A DNA stretch of 64,000 bases from Hydrogenophaga crassostreae (GTDB lineage: Bacteria > Pseudomonadota > Gammaproteobacteria > Burkholderiales > Burkholderiaceae_C). The notes beneath the pieces were generated by a model. It had not been told where the DNA came from, did no database searches, and saw nothing but the letters and a program-made list of their open reading frames with translations. Positions 62,506 to 64,000 of this stretch are shown here, one piece after another. Location: NCBI RefSeq assembly GCF_001761385.1, contig NZ_CP017476.1:3275501-3339500 (forward strand). Direction: 5' to 3'. The translations under genes and the position numbers were made by a program. How positions within the stretch are numbered: position 1 is the stretch's first letter; each line of letters opens with the position of its first letter.

Positions 62506-63144
62506 ATGATCCTGGCCCTGCTCAACCAGAAAGGCGGCGTGGGAAAGACCACGCTGGCCACTCACATCGCGGGCGAACTCGGGCTGCGCGGCCAGCAGGT
62601 GGTGCTGCTCGATGCCGACCCGCAGGGCTCGGCACTGGACTGGACCCAGCGCCGCAGCCAGCAGGGCCTGCCCCGGCTCTTCAGCACCGTCGGCCTGGCC
62701 CGCGAAACCCTGCACCAGGAAGCGCCTGAACTTGCCCGCCGGGTCGATCACGTCGTCATCGACGGCCCGCCACGCATCGCGGCGCTGGCTCGCTCCGCCT
62801 TGCTGGCGGCTGACTGCGTGGTCATCCCGGTGCAGCCCAGCCCCTACGACCTGTGGGCCAGCGCCGAAATGGTGGCGCTGATCCGAGATGCACAGGTGTT
62901 CCGCCCGATGCTGCGTGCGGCCTTCGCCATCAACCGGCGCGTCAGCACCACCGTCATCGGCCGCGAAGCTCGCCAGGCGCTGGCAGAACAGCCGCTGCCC
63001 GCTCTGCGCTCGGAAGTGCACCAGCGCATCGTTTTTGCCGACAGCGTGGCCGCCGGCCAGCTGGCCTGCGAGACCGCGCCCGACAGTGCGGCCGCACGCG
63101 AGGTGGCCGCACTGGTCGATGAACTGCTGCGGTGGCCGTCATGA
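62506..63144 (+). CDS. parA: ParA-family ATPase
   Basis: A 212-residue deviant Walker ATPase: LLNQKGGVGKTTLATHIAGEL, LLDADPQGSALDW and VVIDGPPRIAALARSALLAADCVVIPVQPSPYDLWAS. It is short and lacks an N-terminal HTH, as in small plasmid ParA proteins. Its partner is probably the ParB at 54701. Stop and next start overlap (ATGA). Confidence 0.93.
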   Translation: MILALLNQKGGVGKTTLATHIAGELGLRGQQVVLLDADPQGSALDWTQRRSQQGLPRLFSTVGLARETLHQEAPELARRVDHVVIDGPPRIAALARSALLAADCVVIPVQPSPYDLWASAEMVALIRDAQVFRPMLRAAFAINRRVSTTVIGREARQALAEQPLPALRSEVHQRIVFADSVAAGQLACETAPDSAAAREVAALVDELLRWPS

Positions 63145-63413
63145 CGGAAGAACGTACGCAGCGTGGCAAGCGCATCGCCATTGGCTCGCGTCCGCCCGCC
63201 AGCCCACAAGCCGAGGCTTGGGTGCGCCAGGGCGATGGCGAAAGCCTGCAGAAAGGCGATCTGTTCACCGCCCGCCTGACGCTGGACGTCACGCCCGCCA
63301 TGCGCGCGCGCATCAAGGTCTCGGCGTTCACCCAAGGCACCACCGTGGCCGAGCTGCTGCGCGCCTTGCTGGAACGCGAATTCCCTCAATCCCGTTCGGA
63401 GACATCCCCATGA
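63141..63413 (+). CDS. Small partition-linked protein, RHH-like
   Basis: A 90-residue protein overlapping parA by four bases. The second half, LFTARLTLDVTPAMRARIKVSAFTQGTTVAELLRALLEREF, is reminiscent of a ribbon-helix-helix fold. It could be a centromere-binding or regulatory partner of ParA; this is an inference from position and fold. Confidence 0.7.
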   Translation: MTEERTQRGKRIAIGSRPPASPQAEAWVRQGDGESLQKGDLFTARLTLDVTPAMRARIKVSAFTQGTTVAELLRALLEREFPQSRSETSP

Positions 63414-63991
63414 ACATGCACATCACGCCCGATGGCACGGTTGCGCCCAGCGCAGCACGCTCGTCGCTGCCTCAGCCCCTTGCGCTACAGCACAGACCAG
63501 CCGATACCCCACCACTGACCCGCGTCTCGCTGGCCTATGTCCATGAGAGATTCAACCTCTACCTGCGCTTTGGCCAACCCGAGCGCACCGTGCAGCTCGA
63601 CCACTGGCGGCGCTGCGCCGTCTTCTTCCCATTGGCCATGTTCTGCCGCGTGCGCTGGCAGGCCAATGACCACGGCACGACGCAGTGGCAGTTGATGGTG
63701 CTGCAAGCCGGCGCTTCGCTGGACACCCTGCAGCGCCTGCCCGGCGTGCGCCCGGGAGCACGCCTGTTGCTGCACGCCGAAGGCGAACTGAAGGTGCGCG
63801 CCGTGCTGCAGCAGATCGATGCCATCGAGGCCCAGGGCATCGATGCCTGCACGGTCGCCGCCGCGTACTGGGGCACGCTGGGCAACCGGCTCGCAGCCTG
63901 GACTGCTGGTCCGTCTTCTGCACCGTTGCAAATGCCTGCCTACACCGCCGAACGTCACGCCGCAGCATTGACCACGGGGGACTTGCAATGA
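63410..63991 (+). CDS. DUF2840 protein
   Basis: A 193-residue protein overlapping the previous gene by four bases. LTRVSLAYVHERFNLYLRFGQPERTVQLDHWRRCAVFFPLAMFCRVRWQANDHGTTQWQL and GVRPGARLLLHAEGELKVRAVL are typical of DUF2840, a conserved protein of Tn4371-like ICEs that usually precedes a TraF signal peptidase gene. Function unknown. Confidence 0.88.
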   Translation: MNMHITPDGTVAPSAARSSLPQPLALQHRPADTPPLTRVSLAYVHERFNLYLRFGQPERTVQLDHWRRCAVFFPLAMFCRVRWQANDHGTTQWQLMVLQAGASLDTLQRLPGVRPGARLLLHAEGELKVRAVLQQIDAIEAQGIDACTVAAAYWGTLGNRLAAWTAGPSSAPLQMPAYTAERHAAALTTGDLQ

Positions 63992-64000
63992 GCAGCTCTC
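63988..64000 (+). CDS. Start of the next gene, cut by the window edge
   Basis: ATG at 63988 overlaps the DUF2840 stop (ATGA) and opens the frame MSSS. In Tn4371-like elements the next gene is often a TraF-like S26 peptidase, but only 13 bases are visible. Confidence 0.4.

Overview
The window looks like chromosomal DNA of a betaproteobacterium, probably Burkholderiales and near Comamonadaceae/Hydrogenophaga. This is an inference from the high GC content and the family repertoire: a Lipase_bact_N lipase, a leucine-rich-repeat protein kinase, paired YeeE/YedE proteins, RcnB, DUF938 and DUF427 proteins, and an RRM protein followed by a U-rich terminator. No rRNA, tRNA or CRISPR array was recognised.

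Region 1 (1 to about 24.2 kb) reads as an ordinary chromosome. It holds a secreted lipase cut by the window edge, a small outer-membrane barrel, an Old Yellow Enzyme, a phosphoesterase, M23 and trypsin-like peptidases, and two SRAP proteins, one of which has Ser where the catalytic Cys2 should be. An LRR-kinase operon, a YeeE/YedE pair, redox and stress proteins, an Hsp70, and an SDR/TetR unit with two matching operators follow. Two decayed signalling genes lie here: a hybrid kinase REC-Hpt remnant at about 16.5-17.8 kb and a REC-GGDEF remnant at about 22.5-23.2 kb.

Region 2 (about 24.2 to 50.2 kb) is a dense defence island that starts just after gloA, whose C-terminus looks rewritten. In order it carries a two-gene PD-(D/E)xK nuclease cassette of unknown type and an AbiEi/AbiEii type IV toxin-antitoxin pair with a paired-site operator. 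A complete JetABCD Wadjet operon of the DUF2397/DUF2398/SMC-like/DUF2399 type comes next. It is followed by an unfamiliar module: a STAS-like protein under a strong promoter and operator, a small unknown, a Cys-cluster/DUF4417-like protein, and a convergent, overlapping GHKL ATPase. Then come Gabija (GajA and GajB), Hachiman (HamA and HamB), a second AbiE-like pair, and a HEPN/Abi_C-like protein across a large operator palindrome.

Region 3 (about 50.3 to 64 kb) is the backbone of an integrative and conjugative element resembling the Tn4371 family. It carries RadC/JAB, two DUF2958 copies, DUF932, a large ParB, DUF736, an XRE regulator, a DUF2285 protein, an AlpA-like HTH, RepA, three iteron-like repeats, ParA, a small RHH-like protein, DUF2840, and the start of a further gene. 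Several genes sit behind long GC-rich leaders that share exact sequence blocks and strong hairpins, possibly related to the radC RNA motif. No integrase or attachment site was found, so the left end of the element is unresolved.

The best candidate for an undescribed system is the 36.2-39.2 kb STAS-like / small protein / Cys-DUF4417 / GHKL ATPase module. Next are the nuclease cassette at 24.4-25.8 kb and the operator-linked HEPN-like gene at 49.4 kb.
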